Of a DNA stretch of 64,000 nt, positions 46,484 through 59,092 are shown one piece after another. Positions within the stretch are counted from its first letter, which is position 1. Each line of letters begins with the position of its first letter. This stretch comes from Owenia fusiformis. Its lineage: Eukaryota > Annelida > Polychaeta > Sabellida > Oweniidae. The notes beneath the pieces were generated by a model, which saw only the letters and a program-made list of their open reading frames with translations, was not told the origin of the DNA and searched no databases. A program made the position numbers and the translations under genes. The stretch covers positions 16,920,020 to 16,984,019 of the forward strand of contig CAIIXF020000012.1 of assembly GCA_903813345.2 (NCBI GenBank), read 5' to 3'.

Positions 46484-46817
46484 TTTCCAAATCCCAAATC
46501 TCGTTTGACCTACTTTCCTCTTCAGGGATTAGTGATTATGAAATACGATTAGGATTTTTCGGCTGATTTGAAAGTGTGTTTATGTGTTATGGTTTACAAG
46601 AAAGGAAATAAATTTTATTGGAATATGAGCTCCATAATGATATAACATCTTTAATGGTGATTAGATAGTTGTTGAAGTTCTTGTCACGTTAATAGGCTCA
46701 AATCTCGCGGGATTTATTTTCAGCATTCTGCATTTCCACGCTACTTCCTAGTTTTCACCAATACCGCTTCGCTAGCGGTTGTTTCTGCAAATATTCACGC
46801 ACAGATGTACATAACAG
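46484..46817. promoter_or_regulatory. FBXO21 promoter, possibly shared with a divergent plus-strand leader exon
   Basis: Lies immediately upstream of the FBXO21 ATG. It contains TCTCGCGGGA (46703-46712), close to the palindromic TCTCGCGAGA core-promoter motif, and on the plus strand ends with ACAG followed by GTAGGT at 46818, a plausible donor for a noncoding exon. Whether that leader belongs to PSMG3, 4 kb downstream, cannot be decided. Confidence 0.4.
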
Positions 46818-47390
46818 GTAGGTTTCATATCGAATTACATTTTCACCAAGCCATGAAATTGACTCTGTTTGTGGTCTTAGCCTTTAGCCTGTAGGAAATC
46901 GTCCCCACTTTTTCATAAAAAATTATCGAACTTTGTGAAGTGAATGAATGATTTGATTCACGGACCTCTGTCAGATTCATACTGTTGATCTAAAGGTTAA
47001 TAAATATTCCTCTTGATCCAAGATAAATAAACTCTAAATATATTCAAGGAGCGGAGAAGAAATCTTCGGAAATTTTTTATTTCCTTGATTCTGGAGTCGG
47101 TTTCCCAGGATCGGTTTATTGATGAATAAAACATGATGTACTGTTGACAGCTTTATCATCAATCACTTAAACCATACATTTATGTTAGTATCTGTTGATA
47201 AAAGCACTAAATAGCTGAACGGAAAGATAACGCCATGTTTCGCCAATTTCCGTTGTTCATGATGTCTATTCCAAAGATCATTATGTCTATTCTGAGAATT
47301 CGTCGCCACTCTGGATGACATCACACACGAGATTACCAAGAAACACAATGACATTTCTTTAAATCCTGTAGAAACAATAACCGTGGTTTG

Positions 47391-47813
47391 TTAAGGTCAG
47401 GGTGCATGATGGGAAATTTTTTGCATTCCTCAATTGAGTCACATGTTATTTTTCGAACAAGAATCACTCCTTCCCCATATTGTCTATATCTTCCAGTTTT
47501 GCACAAAGAGTGCTCTTATGTGCCTAGAAAAGACTTGTGAGAAGAATGTTTTGATAAAGTGTATAAAAAACAAGAAAATTCAGTGAATAAATTCAGAAAA
47601 TTTTCAGAAATTTTTTTCACTGAATTTTTGTCGTTTTTTATACATTTTACAAAACAAATCTTCTCACAAGGCTTTTCTAGGCACATAAGTGCACTCTTTG
47701 TGCAAACCTGGAAGATGTAGACAATGTGGGGAAGGAGTTATTCTTCTTTGAAAAATAACATGTGACTCAATTGAGGAATGCAGAAAATTTCCCAACATGC
47801 ACCCTGTCCTTAA
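47391..47813. mobile_element. Near-perfect foldback MITE, 423 bp, TTAA target
   Basis: TTAAGGTCAGGGTGCATGAT at the left; inverted right end TTAAGGACAGGGTGCATGTT. Arms of about 200 bp meet at an AAAATTTTCAGAAATTTTTT centre. The TTAA at each end is the expected piggyBac/Kolobok target duplication. No coding frame. Confidence 0.88.
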
Positions 47814-50599
47814 GGCTACATGATCATTGCTTTCATTGGCTGTTTGATGTGATTTGACATAAAATGACATATTAACAACATCATACTTGAAACTAGAAAA
47901 AATTAAAAAGTTCTATGAGAATAGCATGACGTTCTGACATTTCAAGGCAACTCGTTTGAAAAATGATGGCGGTGATTGGAATTACGATGTAAAGATAAAA
48001 CCGCAGCAAAATATAAATTGCAGATTTCTTTGCAAAACTAGGAAATATACATCTCATATCAAATTTTTCAAAACAGAAAAAATGTTTATAAAAAGTAAGG
48101 CCTGCAGGTCCAATTTCCCCTGGTAGAATTAATAATGGTCTTGTATATGGAAAAGAATTAATATTTGAAACACTATTCCTCGAATTTATGATCGGACATA
48201 AGTATGATGTGTACTTCAACAGTGATGTTGATAGAAATTTTAAAGTATGGGACACAGATCAAAAAAAATGTCCCACTCCAACTAAAAATGTGGGTCATTT
48301 CAATTTTTTTAGGGACATTTTTTCCGTCGCGATTTAATAAACATTTATAACTTTGTTTGCTCCTGCTTCTGAAACAAGCAATAAAGTAAAATTATATTTA
48401 ACAAAAAATTGGCCAGGGGTTCCCCTGTATTTTATCATTTTTCATTCAGGGGTTTCACTTGATCTCATGGGGTACGGCAGTAAAAAATAAAGTCTTAAAC
48501 CCCCTAAAATTAGCCAGAGGTTCTCTGTATTTTACACTTACTCGCCGGTGGTTCGGCATTTAAAAAATGAAGTTCCAAATCAAACAAATTTGGGTACAGT
48601 CAAAATAGAAATGTTTGTAACTACTTTGAATTTAAAAAATAAGCAATCAAATGACCATATTGAAACAAGGGCGTTACAATACCCGGGAATTTATCGGTTC
48701 GTGCAGTACTTGTTTGTGATAGCGCCCTCTGTAGGTCACTGTGCTTATAGCCTACAGTAATACGGGGTAGGAAATCGGGAATTCGGTCAGTTTCTATCCG
48801 TCGATTTCGCTATTAATTGAAGCAAGTGTGACCACTTTATCCACTTAAACAATTTGATAATTGATTAAATCTTTAAACAAAATCGATAAACACGTTATAC
48901 ACTTCCCATCTCCTTAGAAATTAGCATGTATTTATGGATTGTGTTTTCGAACAAGGCTCGACCCAGACCAATAGGGAAATCCTTATGCTAATTAGTATGA
49001 CGTCATATTTTCCTGGGGAATCCTAGCTTTCAAAGCCTCAGTCTGTTATTGTGTCAAATGTAAACGCTCTTTTGCAGACAGAAAATTGACAGATTAGCTT
49101 CTAACTTTCAGCTTTGATGTTTAAATATTCTGTATTTCTACCGGACTTCTTGCTGAATATCATATAATGTTATAACTTGATTTGGACCATTGCCTGATTG
49201 ATCATTCCGAAATTTTGATTGTGATTCATGATTGATTGGCAAGAAAAATAATTCCTATTGTTTTCCAGTGAAGTCAAAATGTTACAGCATGAGTTATAAT
49301 GTCGACTTTGCATCATGTTAAATTCTGCTAGTGATTAGAAGTCCATGCACAAGCATACACATAAGAGACAAACACACCCAGGCTCCAGGCCGTGGATGGA
49401 AATATAAAACTATTTAAGGCACAAACTGGTATTAATAGACCGATATGTAGTGTCTGCCATGTATTGAAGGTAAACCAATCTGCATTATTAATGTTTCTTC
49501 TATCAATACATGGATTGTGCAATGGAAAAGCAATGGCACAATCAAAAATGTGCATATCAATCGTGAATATCTCTCGGTTCAAAGCTTATTTCCAACAGAA
49601 TCGTGTCAAAATATGTGTCTGAGTAACAGTTATACATTATAAGATCGCAAACTCTTACCAATTATCAGCCGAATGGCTCATTTTCAACGAAATGTCCTTA
49701 AGACAACAGCCCTGGGTCGCGCCTGAGACCAAAAACTATTTCAAATAGCCCTCCCCTAATTATATTGGATAATCACATTTATGCGTGCGCGCGCAGCTCA
49801 TCCACTGAACGAAACGCCACTTCCCGCTGAAATCACCGGGTATTGATCTTTCCCTTGATTGAAACAGTTTATGTAAAAATAGAAACATTTATATTTATCC
49901 TAACTTTTGTATATTTCAGATAGTAATGTATAATGTGCAGCAAAGCTGTGGCCTTTTGTTATTCGTCTTTCTGGTGTGGAATATATATGCTTTCAATCAA
50001 TTGAACATATCTGCATTAAAGGCTATTGTACATTTAATACGTGGTAATATGCAATAAAATCGGGATAAAATTGAAATTCGAATATATTTTTTTGATTCAT
50101 CGATGGTTGTTTTGATCCATGAAAACTACGAACGATTTAGAGTGTTGATGTTCATATTTTTGTAGAGAATCTATTGTATTATCAATCACTGGTAATTTCT
50201 AAATAAATCATAATTAACAAATTTATTGCTATGAAATAAATATACAATATCCCTGTTACCAGGTTACAGTGTAAAGTTAGTTCTGAGGCATTTAGTGCAA
50301 ATAGTATAAACCGTTCGCATTTATTTACAAATGAGACAGCCGTTCGTACTTCTTATGCATAGCGGCCATGTCAATCATAAATACAAAGGCCAACCCTCCT
50401 TACCATATACGGACCTGGAAATCTTGGATGACATAACCTATGAGTGATTCGTCATAACAAATTGACCCGGGGATGTGCGCAACTGATTTGCGAAGCTAAA
50501 TTCGCGTGTTAACTACAAGCACGAGATAACAAACTGACGAAAGTAATTTGGTAAAAATATTGCTTAAATCTAAGTGTTGGGCCTCATAACTGGACCATA
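47814..50599. other. Interval upstream of PSMG3, no gene supported
   Basis: Mixed composition with a GC-rich patch near 49785-49830 (GCGTGCGCGCGCAGC). Open frames at 47893-48255 and 49328-49622 show no family features or splice support. Promoter elements for PSMG3 may lie near 50450-50600. Confidence 0.4.
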
Positions 50600-50698
50600 C
50601 TCAAATTGAACTGACAGGTATCAAGAATAGGATTCAATCTCGACTACAAGGCAACATGTTTTGACTGCGTCATGAATTTACAGATTGGACGCACTGAG
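50600..50698 (+). other. PSMG3: Probable PSMG3 5' exon (noncoding or N-terminal extension)
   Basis: Ends CACTGAG at 50698, followed by GTAAGG, and faces the acceptor at 50883. The left boundary is a guess. It contains ATG at 50672, which stays open for nine codons (MNLQIGRTE) and joins exon 2 in frame, through ECDKTFRAIETNHI, to the PSMG3 methionine. Confidence 0.45.
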
Positions 50699-50925
50699 GT
50701 AAGGAATCTGCGTCTTCCCTGTTAAAATTGCGCCAAAGACGCAAAGACGCGATCTATCAACATCACTGCTTCAAGGTGAAAAAGTAACATCATACTTATG
50801 ATTAACTAGAGAAAAAACATTGTGAAGGTTTGTACCATTATGCTTTGAATCTTTTTGTAATATTGTTATTCTTTTATTTGTAGGAATGTGATAAGACATT
50901 TAGAGCCATAGAAACTAATCACATA

Positions 50926-51279
50926 ATGGAAGGACCTCTCATCAAGTCAAAGAAATCGAAAGTTACATGTGGAGATATTGAAACCGAGATAGTAATTTCT
51001 GACTTTGGAGATAAGCTCTTCATCTTAGCAACCCAATTTCAGAAAATTGGCAATTTGACTCTCGTTAGCAAAGACGTTGTATTGCAAAATGGAATCGCCA
51101 CTTATACAACCAAAGTGTTCTTGGGAAAGGATGAACCTATGACGCATGTTTTTGCACGAAGTTTAGCAGCTAAAATTGACACACCTAAGGACTTGCTTGT
51201 ATCAACTGCATTTAGAAACTCTGACAAAGATATGATGAAAGAAGTTGAAAAAAGTATCGTTGAACTAGTGGACCTCTAA
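50926..51279 (+). CDS. PSMG3: Proteasome assembly chaperone 3 (PSMG3/PAC3)
   Basis: 117 aa (human 122 aa), starting MEGPLIKSKKSKVTCGD. PSMG3 pairs with PSMG4 and guides ordered assembly of the 20S proteasome alpha ring in the cytosol. Family landmarks recalled from human PSMG3 are VTQFGKMGTL, here ATQFQKIGNL; TTKVLLGQDEPLIHVFA, here TTKVFLGKDEPMTHVFA; and a C-terminal helix (MKEVEKSIVELVDL). The coding region is a single exon entered by a TTTGTAG acceptor at 50883. A strong GTAAGT donor five bases after the stop suggests a 3'UTR intron. An upstream exon ending at 50698 carries an in-frame ATG (50672) that would add 23 residues; the start at 50926 is preferred because it matches the human N-terminus. 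The gene abuts the 51.7-56.5 kb element. Confidence 0.9.
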   Translation: MEGPLIKSKKSKVTCGDIETEIVISDFGDKLFILATQFQKIGNLTLVSKDVVLQNGIATYTTKVFLGKDEPMTHVFARSLAAKIDTPKDLLVSTAFRNSDKDMMKEVEKSIVELVDL

Positions 51280-52871
51280 ATCTGGTAAGTCATAAGTTCC
51301 TAAATCATCATCTAACAGTGCCATACAGTGTTGTTTTAATAGACTAGATGCGAGTAGAAATAATCTTGATTTACGTCATTAAATATTCATAATTCAGTCA
51401 AAGTTATGTCATTTCTGCAATCTACATGTAAAAATGCATCTAGAAATATGGTTTCGAAAATTGTTTATCAACTTTGAAAATTTAATTTTTTTGAAAATAT
51501 AGTTCGGGTTGATTCCCCATCGACCCCATGTTACAAAATCACAAAAAGTGAAATATCTTTTCTTGTAAAGGACAGATAAGATTTTCTTTTACTGGAGATA
51601 TTTTAATTTGCATAACTATCAGGGTAATATGAAAATTGAACCACTAAAACAGATGTTATTTAAGTTAAAGGGAACTTGCTACTCGGTAATTTTCACATAA
51701 AATAGCACTTTTGAGAAAAATGATGTTACAGGTCTGTAAATTAATAAATAAGAGGTATATGTTGGTGTTGGAGTTATAATATGTTACATTGGGGTATACT
51801 CTACATAATCAAACACATTTAGAACTATGGGAACCCATATTAAATTGTATATGGCATTAATAAGAGTCAAATTCTCTCTTTTTTCCGCGTTACGAACGGA
51901 CATTTTAAAATAAGCTATTTAAGAATAAGTTTTGAGAAAAAACTGAATAAACTTATATATAAAAGTTGTATGTTTATTTTAGTCTTTTCAGTTTCCTTTA
52001 TTTTGCCGTTTATTTCAACAAATAACATCGAACAACAGAAAAGTTATAGCATTTTTAGATAAGCCTACCTCCGTTACGACTTTCTGAATTTTCAGCACTA
52101 ACATTTTTGATTCATCAACTAAGAGGTAAAATATATATTTTTATTTCTTTATTTTTGTGTTTTAATAAAGCCTTTTGATAGTTATAAGCAAATAAAATAT
52201 GAAAACATGTAAATCTTTCAAATAAACAGAAATATTATTATTTAAAGTCTAAATATATCTAAGAGACAAAAAAGTAATCTGTAGAAAAAACTAAATTACA
52301 TGTTAACTGAGAAATATTTTTAATTTTTATTGTTCTAGATTTAACAAATACCCCGCCCTCAAGAAAATAGCATATTTAAATATTCTGTGTTTTTTCCTTT
52401 TCAGAGTCCTGAGCTGATCTAGGTTGTGTAGCATCCGTAATAGACAATGTAGCATCCGTAATGTCCTTTATTCCCAGTTAAAGAGAAATAAACACAACCC
52501 TTCAGTATTATGAAACATGTCATATTGCAACATTGATTGATACAGACTAGAATTACTTGATATCCTTAGGAACAGAAGGGGTATTTAATTATGAGAGTTG
52601 ACAAAGAACCAAAACCATATTTTTCTTTTTTAAACTTCTCATATCAAACTATGGAAAGGATGAACATTTTTATTTCAGGAATCATTCATTCAATTAAAAT
52701 TAAACTGGCACAATAAAAAAATTGGACACTATTTCTTTAATAACATCAAACACACTATATTACGGATGCTACATATTTTGTTTATATTACATAATGTAAA
52801 AAAACAAAGTCTGACTTCAGAAGTGAACTTATGAAACCAATAGATCAAGACTAAGAGCAACATAGGACAAA

Positions 52872-53524
52872 ATGGGACTTTCAGCAGAGAAAAACAGAGA
52901 AAATGTGAGAAAATATCGAGAGAAATTAAAACAAGACAAATCTAAATATGAAAAGGTAAAAGAAGTTGATCGTAAAAGAAATCAAAAAGCAAGAAAAGAG
53001 CTGAAAAAAGATGTATGAAAAATCAGCCTTTACACGAAGCAATGAAGGAGAAACAAAGAGAACGAATGCGTGCTTATAGAAAAAAGAAGAAAAATGTGGA
53101 AAGAGATTCAGAAAAAGACAAAAGGATTTCTGCAGGTAAAAAGATAATGGCAGAGAAGAAAAGAAAAGAACAAAAAGCTAAAAACAGAAAGCAGAGACTG
53201 CAAGACAGACTGGAAAAAAAGGCGGAAGTATCTAGGGTACAACGTTGGAGGATGCGTATAAAATTAGAGCAAAAAAAACAAGAAAACCCATTTGGAACTG
53301 AAAGAAATGAGAGAAGGTTCAAGAAAAAAGCAAGAGAAAGTCTACCAAAAACTCCAATAAAAAGGTTCTATTTTATTGGTTATGCACCGCAACCCACCCC
53401 CCCTGGCTATGCCTATGCCTGTCGAGAGACAAAAAGAGAAGCGAAAAGACTGTTAAAACAAGTACTTCCAATAAATACTTTTACAGTTATATGTGTTTAT
53501 CAACGACCCTACTTGTCAAATTAA
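52872..53524 (+). CDS. Lys/Arg-rich protein of the 51.7-56.5 kb element, in two overlapping frames
   Basis: Frame one (52872-53018, 48 aa) starts MGLSAEKNRENVRKYREKLK; frame two (53015-53524, 169 aa) starts at an ATGA overlap and is strongly basic and helical (REKDKR-like and KKRKEQKAKNRK stretches). The charge pattern is continuous across the overlap, so a single frameshift in one longer gene is likely. The motif KARESLPKTP followed by a basic residue recalls small basic N-terminal regions of unclassified metazoan transposon proteins, but I do not recognise the family. Near 53388-53420 the frame runs through sequence like the dispersed CCTGGCTA repeat, so the C-terminal part is probably not original. 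Function is unknown. Confidence 0.4.
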
Positions 53525-55394
53525 TAGAAACGAAAACTAAATTCTTTCATTACGCGAAAACCGTTGAAATATCTACCTGATTCGCTGGAATAGTCATTAG
53601 TCACATTATTTCAGAGCAAACAATTAGCATCTACTATAATATTTATTTTTATATCCGATATACAACTGATATTGATATCTTTCCCCGGGCAATGTGTTAT
53701 CTCATGATCCGTTGACATCATCAACAATTTGATTTACCACAAGAGAGTAACCAACATTCCTTAATTAAAAAGTTGACATTTCTTGAATTTTACAGCAAAA
53801 ACACTATGCCACAATAACATCGAGGCAAAATCAAAACATGGTGTGGAAATAAAAGGCATACAAAATGGCCATTAAAATGAAATTCTTGTTCATAAAAGTA
53901 TCAACTTTATTACATTGGACGCAAATACAAAGTATAGAATAAATAAAAATAACGTCTTCCCAGAGATTACAATACGGATCAGTAAGTCAACAAATCTAAC
54001 TGTTAAATAAACAAACTTAGCCCATGTCTGCAATTGTTCGTCTGCTGGTCAGAACTCGGTATCCTCTTCGGATAATCAATTTCTGTGACTACTGATGTCT
54101 TAAATAATTCATAAAGACGACGTTGTCTTTAAATAAGGATCTTTAATCTACAAACTGTAAATAAATAGCGTGAACCGGGATCGTAGACAACAACATTAAT
54201 ACCTTGCTGTCCTCTGTTAAATCACGAAACCCGTTTCCCTTAAATTTTTTACTAAGAGACTTACACATGCATAAGTTATCTATCAAATTATTTTTCTTTA
54301 AATATTAAATGTCGTCTTAGTTTGTTTTAATGATTACTCTTCATCTAGATTCATTAATCATCACAATATTTATATATACATATTATGTAATAGACCTATC
54401 ATATCACGTCCGTAGTTACAAAGTCAACTACATATTAATGCAATAGAATAAGACTCAATAATTAAAAAAATAAACCTCAGTATTCGGGCCTAAAAAACAC
54501 AGATAAGTGTATCAATACCAACGGGTAAGCTCAAATAGCCTTCCAAATAAGTGTATCAATAATCAAGGATTGCGAGTACTAAGGACCGGGTAAGATGGTG
54601 GTAACATTGGTATTGCTAGTTATTAAACACGATTTTGTCTTGTGATAGCACAAGACAATATTGTTGATAAACTATAGAATTGCAACAGTTAAAGTTGTAG
54701 TTAAAGAGTAAGATGTTACTGTTCAACTGCAGCCACAAAAGACTGTAAAGTTAAATAAGATGATTGTTCAACTGCAACACTAAACATTGCAAACTTATGT
54801 TATAAGATGTTACTGTTTATCCTCAACAACAATGGACTGCATTAAGTATTATTAAAAGACATTTCATTTTTACGCATCACAATTTTTCATTTTTTACATA
54901 TAGCATTCCTTTACTGTAGAACAATGGAATGAAAACAAAATAGATGCTACATGTCATTATATTTTCAATTGGAACCATATTGTTTTGTTTTTATTTGTGG
55001 AAGCTAGGGTGAATAATGTGTATGCAATCAATACTTTACCAATACATGAACTGACATTTTACCATCAGACATCATAATATTAAGTACTAGTGGAATAAGA
55101 GGTAGGCATAAATACTTAATGTTTTTATAATTCTAAATTGTAGCATTTGAGTATCATATTTATAAGATATTATATTTACTATTATCTATTAGTATTAAAT
55201 ATTATAAAACATTTTACATATAACTATTTATATATTTCCAATTGATAATTTTATTTTTTTCTCACGAGCTGACTTTGTTAATTTCACCTCTAGAGAAGTA
55301 TAATTATATGAAATATAATTATACTTGTATTATATATTCACTGAAGTGTATCATATGTCTATATATTGCAGATATCCTAATATCTGATTATGAA

Positions 55395-55678
55395 GATACA
55401 TGACAAGAAGAACAAGTAGATGCAGTTACTAGTTTATGGAAACTTACAATTCCTAACCAATGTGAGTTCATATGTTTATATTCTTTACTATTTGTAGCAT
55501 CCGTAATTTTTTCTATTCTATTTTGAATGTATATAAGATACATGACAAGAAGAACAAGTAGATGCAGTTACTAGTTTATGGAAACTTACAATTCCTAACC
55601 AATGTGAGTTCATATGTTTATATTCTTTACTATTTGTAGCATCCGTAATTTTTTCTATTCTATTTTGAATGTATATAA
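55395..55678. repeat. 142-bp direct tandem duplication (two copies)
   Basis: GATACATGACAAGAAG begins at 55395 and again at 55537; the two 142-bp copies appear identical by eye and each contains one TGTAGCATCCGTAAT motif. The lack of visible divergence implies a recent event within the element. Confidence 0.9.
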
Positions 55679-56541
55679 GATTAAACACTTGCAATCTACA
55701 CAGTTGTTTTATATTTTCTATCACTAAACAATGTTCAAGTAACAGGATACTACTATATTCTCTTCTTTTAGACAGTCAATATATAAATGTTCCACAAAAG
55801 TATTCTTGTTTGAGCATCTTTTTTGAATTTTTTGTATAATTATGCATTTCATATTTGTACCTGACAAAAAAATATTTTAAGTCTCTTGTAACTTATTATT
55901 TAACAATTTCAGATTAAATATGCCAGCCATAAAACAGCATTGAGAGCTCCACACTTCAAAATGAAAAGGGTATCATTGTACATTTTTATGTAGCATCCGT
56001 AATATCACCTACCTGTGTAACAAACTGTAAGCATCATCATACTTGCTTGTTTAAGACAAGGAAATGTTACTTCATTGATTAAAGACTGTTTTCTGTACAA
56101 GAAATTAATATCTTTGTCACTCTAACTTAAGTAAGATGAACTAGAGAATAAATGAACCATCACTAAGTGGAATAAAAATTTATAAGATAATCAAAAAAAG
56201 TGATTTTTTGTGAAAAGATATTTAAATTCCAATATTTTCAGTTTTTATATTATTAATTCTACCATTTTCTTCCATTCCAGAAACTTACCAGTGACAATGT
56301 GCAATTCTTGTGGAAATGGGATACAATAAATTTGAGACATATAGCAGCTGTTATTCTGATGGTGTCAAACTTTGGATGACCGAATGAGACACTAAGAGAT
56401 GCGAATACTTCAGGATTTTTGTGTCAAATGATCAGAAATAGATTTTTCTTCAATAAAAAATACAAAAAACAATACTTATGACAGGTTTATTTTTTGATTG
56501 TCATGTCCTCCAAAAGTGCTATTTTATGTGAAAATTACCGA

Positions 56542-58869
56542 CTATACCCGCCATGCTATCTGATCCGAACGAGCCACCTGGTGGTGAAACTGGTAACTAC
56601 CTACTCGCATCTGCTTTATTAGGGAACTGAACAGGGCTGTTCGAGGACTGTATTTTGCAGCTCTGTTTGAACACCAGCGCTGTACAGCATTGCTTATGAA
56701 ACATAGAGTACAATTTGGGGGGGGGGAGATTTCCCAAAGTTCAGAGTTGGTCACATGGTATCAATGTGATAGTTCCATGAAAGGGTTATGTGACCATATA
56801 AGAATTCAACTTACTGTTGTCTTACATTTTGAATGTCATGTGATAGATCCATATAAGTCTTGTAGGACCATGTAGAAAGCTTTAGGATCTAGGAGAAGCC
56901 TCTGATACCAAGTAATACCAAAGAATTATGGGACCCACTCATAGTTAGTGCTCCAAACAATTATTGAAAATCAGTATTGACAATATCTTTAGTCAACATC
57001 ATATCGCTATCAAATATTGTTTTGATCATCCCTCAGGGGATCAATGTGCTGATTACGACTGAATTGTTTTTTCAGTTGATTTTTTCTCAGCTGTTGCTTT
57101 TTTACTACATTCCCTTTTATACCAGCATTGTTACCAAATCGTGCAGTCATAAGTGTCTGCATAGTGCTCTAGGCGAGACTGTCCACAGTGATTTACAAAT
57201 AAGTAATCAGTTGTTCGTTTATTCCATTATTGCTCAGCTGACTTGAGACTATTGCACATCAGCTCTGCCCACTGCGCAACAATAATAACAAATTATAGGA
57301 TGTACTGCACATGTGCAGTGGCTTGTTCTCTAAAGAAGGTCAAATCAATTTAAAAACTTCATTGTTTCCAACACTCATGCATGGACTAAAACATTTGAAA
57401 ATGTGTAGAGAAATAAGTTTTTCTATCCATTTTCTGTGTTTCCAAAGAACCTGGCGGTGATACAAACGATATTCAATATTGATTTTCAATCGACATTGAC
57501 CCAGATACTATTGTCATTATAATACTGACAATACTGCTTACTTAAAATACATAGTACTTTTCAGATTGGAGTGTTACTAACATCTCTTCTAATCACATAA
57601 CACAGACTGACTGAGTGATAATTTTGAACATTTTGATTTGAATAAAATTCTGTTCATTTATTGAAACCATAGTATAGCAATATCTAATCTATATCCACAG
57701 TATGTATTCAAATGTGAACATAGTTCAAATAGATTACCCTGACAGTCAGAATATTGGGACTTATAATCCAGAAGATGGCTGGAGGACCTTCATAAAGGAT
57801 AATCTCTATAAAATAGTGTGCATAACGTGCAGTTTGAATTGATGATTTGCGATCACCGAATGGATTCTGTCTTTTAGTGACGTCACAATTAGGTCACCCA
57901 GCTTTAGATGCTTGATTTTGAGAGATTATCTTCTATATTTCGTGCTTTATTGATTTATTTTTCACGAAAGCGTTCTATTTGACTAGATCAACATTCATGC
58001 TAAGCACATACCAAGTCTAAGGTCTTACTGACATGATTTAGATAGCGGTTTAGCGCCCCCTGATTTTGACAAAAACGGGGGGCGCTTATAGGCATCGATG
58101 TTTAGTATGAATTTCACCCAAACTTCGCATATATATAGACATACTCATGATCTAGTCAAATAGGCATACCTGGTAAATATCCGACCCATGGTTTTTATAT
58201 AAGAAACGACAATATTTTTAGCTCAAAACTGCCACGTGTCCGCCATTTCGTGATTCCATCATGTCTAATATCATTTCTATATGACGTCACACCAATAAGA
58301 CGAAATACGTGACAACAGTATCCATAAACAAAATTCCTGAATTCTGATCGCAAAAGGTCAATTGGGCAAGGCCAAATCAGATTTTATTATTCATCTCAAC
58401 TTATTTTATGTTTGCTGCAGAACAATTCAAGATTTACCATTGAATCATTGTATGGGCCTCATCAATACAATAACCTAAATCAATCACTACAACACAAGTG
58501 ACTCATTTAACACATTTATTTTCAATTTTTGCAAACTTTTATAAAAATATCTTCACTTTTCTTTGCAATCTTGAATACTAAGTATTTTTAAAAGAGAGTT
58601 TCTGATTGGTTTTCGTTAAGTAATAATTTTAGGCAAAAGCAATATGATTGGTCAAAAATGATGTCATTGATGATGCATATATGCCTGTCATTGGTGCATA
58701 ATGTGATCACATTTTATTTTTATTTTATTTTTTATTTATTTTTTAATAAAAAAAATAATGTGATCACATGGTTGATTGGTTATAGCAGGGGTAAGAAGGG
58801 AGTATGGAGTCTGGACACCTGCTTTGAAGGATGCAATATTCCTGTACATATTGTTTTACTGTATTTCCA
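56542..58869. other. Interval between the transposon and the zinc-finger genes
   Basis: No gene. 57880-58290 looks like a decayed foldback: CTATTTGACTAGATC / GATCTAGTCAAATAG, GACGTCAC near both ends, and a hairpin GCGCCCCCTG...ACGGGGGGCGC at 58050-58090. A TTTTATTTTTATTTTATTTT stretch lies at 58710-58750, flanked by AATGTGATCACAT words on both sides. Confidence 0.45.
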
Positions 58870-59092
58870 GTGCTACTGAGAATTCCAAGGATAAACCTTT
58901 TTGCAGTGATATCTTGAGCACTGGAATAAGTTGATGCTGCCCCAAATGACCTTTTGAAAAGAGGCGTACACTCTACTGAAAACCAATTAACGCTTACATT
59001 TGAAAATAACAAAAACAGGAAATGTTGGTATCGTTTGACCTTTTGGGTTGAAAAACAGGTTTCTTGGACAAGCATCAAAAAGAATTTTCAAA
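58870..59092 (+). promoter_or_regulatory. 5' leader region shared by both zinc-finger genes
   Basis: A TTTTTGCAG acceptor-like site followed by TGATATCTTGAGCACTGG, TGCTGCCCC, GACCTTTTGAAAA and GACCTTTTGGG recurs in the same order at 62217-62582 upstream of the second gene (TTTTGCAGTGATATC, ACTGCCCC, GACATTTTGAAAA, GACCTTTTGAG). It is probably a 5'UTR exon carried along by the gene duplication. The second copy contains an extra ~150 bp before its ATG. Confidence 0.55.

Larger units (their letters stand above)
51683..56541. mobile_element. ~4.9-kb interval with 31-bp terminal inverted repeats, probable DNA transposon
   Basis: The ends 51683-51713 and 56511-56541 are exact inverted copies of a 31-bp sequence starting TCGGTAATTTTCACATAAAA. 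True outer ends and any target duplication could not be fixed; AGATGCGAGTAG also recurs in inverse orientation outside (about 51346 and 56598), so the element may be longer. It holds two Lys/Arg-rich reading frames near the left end, six copies of a 14-bp motif in two clusters and a 142-bp direct duplication. No DDE transposase core was recognised. The superfamily is unassigned. Confidence 0.6.

Noticed and set aside
47893-48255. 120-codon minus-strand frame
   Set aside because: Low-complexity hydrophobic translation, no conserved motif, no splice or promoter support.
51285-52404. Confident 3'UTR intron of PSMG3 ending at the acceptor at 52404
   Set aside because: The donor after the stop is good and TTTTCAG at 52404 is plausible, but the acceptor lies inside the transposon-like interval and other acceptors (for example 56280) are equally good, so no boundary is claimed.
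53074-53322. Leu/Phe/Ser-rich minus-strand frame
   Set aside because: Antisense shadow of the Lys/Arg-rich frame.
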